A stretch of 64,000 nt of DNA from Bdellovibrionales bacterium (lineage in GTDB: Bacteria > Bdellovibrionota > Bdellovibrionia > Bdellovibrionales > UBA1609): NCBI GenBank assembly GCA_014323935.1, contig JACOND010000002.1:102680-166679 (forward strand), written 5' to 3'. Position numbers and translations under genes: made by a program. Shown here piece after piece: positions 63,745-64,000 of the stretch; positions within the stretch are counted from its first letter, which is position 1, and each line of letters opens with the position of its first letter. The notes under the pieces are model-generated. The model was not told the origin of the DNA. It ran no database searches and saw only the letters and a list, made by a program, of their open reading frames with translations.

Positions 63745-64000
63745 TTAAACTTTTTTAGAGACAGACACTTGAGCCGGTCTTATAATTTTATCATGAAATT
63801 TATAAGCTTTTTTATAAGTCTCTATAACATGATCTTCTGGTATATTTGAATTCTCTATATAATTTAAAGCTTCTTGATAAGAGGGATCAAAAAGCTTACC
63901 TTTAGGATCTAAAATCTCAATTCCAAATTTTTTGAAAAGCTTTGCTAACTTTTTCTGAATCATTTTAAGACCTTTTTGCAAATCTTCAACTGATTTCTGA
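63745..64000 (-). CDS. grpE: GrpE, C-terminal part
   Basis: The frame is open to the window edge (SVEDLQKGLKMIQKKL continues the visible part upstream), so the start is outside. The C-terminal domain has FKKFGIEILDPKGKLFDPSYQEAL and DHVIETYKKAYKFHDKIIRPAQVSVSK, a textbook GrpE beta-wing. GrpE is the nucleotide-exchange factor of DnaK. Two bases before dnaJ. Confidence 0.93.
   Translation of the reverse strand, partial: QKSVEDLQKGLKMIQKKLAKLFKKFGIEILDPKGKLFDPSYQEALNYIENSNIPEDHVIETYKKAYKFHDKIIRPAQVSVSKKV

Overview
The window is strongly AT-rich (about 70 % A+T by eye) and densely coded, with many overlapping start/stop codons. It looks like a chromosomal piece of a Gram-negative aerobe: lipoproteins, a probable outer-membrane barrel, a caa3-type oxidase, an SdhCAB complex of the menaquinone type, ETF, OGDH, UppP and NamZ. 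The three-gene SdhCAB type, the A2-type oxidase, Flp/Tad genes and PEGA-type kinases would fit a Bdellovibrionota-like (former deltaproteobacterial) lineage with a low-GC genome. That placement is inference; no marker in the window decides it.

Layout. 1-4.1 kb (+): three paralogous secreted coiled-coil proteins, two with Cys-rich repeats (one cut by the window edge, one broken by an internal deletion) and one with a Gly/Phe then Gln-rich tail. 4.1-7.3 kb (-): a Flp/Tad-type pilin operon. 7.7-20.4 kb (-): an energy block read as cytochrome c, SCO, cox II, I, III, IV, ctaB, sucA, (opposite-strand lipoprotein), sucB, lpd, ctaA. 20.7-26.3 kb (+): lipoprotein, MsrAB, a putative methyltransferase, a ferredoxin-type reductase, an epimerase and TsaC/Sua5. 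26.4-29.75 kb (+): sdhCAB, ending in a clear terminator that faces a 66-aa Lys-rich repeat protein. 30.3-35.5 kb (+): two small TadB/TadC-like proteins, a Cys-containing secreted protein, a PEGA-type kinase, uppP and etfBA. 35.7-36.8 kb (-): a frameshifted LCMT-type methyltransferase and tRNA-Pro(TGG). 37-42.7 kb (+): barrel protein, small secreted protein, NamZ, an HTTM membrane protein split at a G9 tract, and a radical SAM protein; then photolyase (-).

44.3-57 kb is the accessory region. It carries a complete set of genes for an Ssp-type phosphorothioate defence system: sspB (DUF4007), sspC (ATPase), sspD (PAPS-reductase-like), then 2.8 kb of decayed DNA, then sspE (DUF262/HNH) coupled to sspA (cysteine desulfurase). 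In the known system SspABCD place sulfur in the DNA backbone and SspE uses that mark to tell self from phage DNA. The debris between the halves holds an unrecognised short ORF, a broken ankyrin gene, a wrecked copy of the upstream radical SAM gene and diverged repeats; downstream lie a secreted ankyrin protein and a broken IS1595-type transposase.

57.3-64 kb: grxB and a coiled-coil protein (+), then lon, an LpoA-like lipoprotein, a DnaJ-like protein and the end of grpE (-), a proteostasis cluster.

Recurring theme: genes broken by small indels (1-2 kb, 35.8, 41.0, 50.6-51.8, 56.8 kb), two of them exactly at poly-G runs. This fits either ongoing gene decay with phase-variable tracts or homopolymer errors in the assembly; raw reads would separate these.
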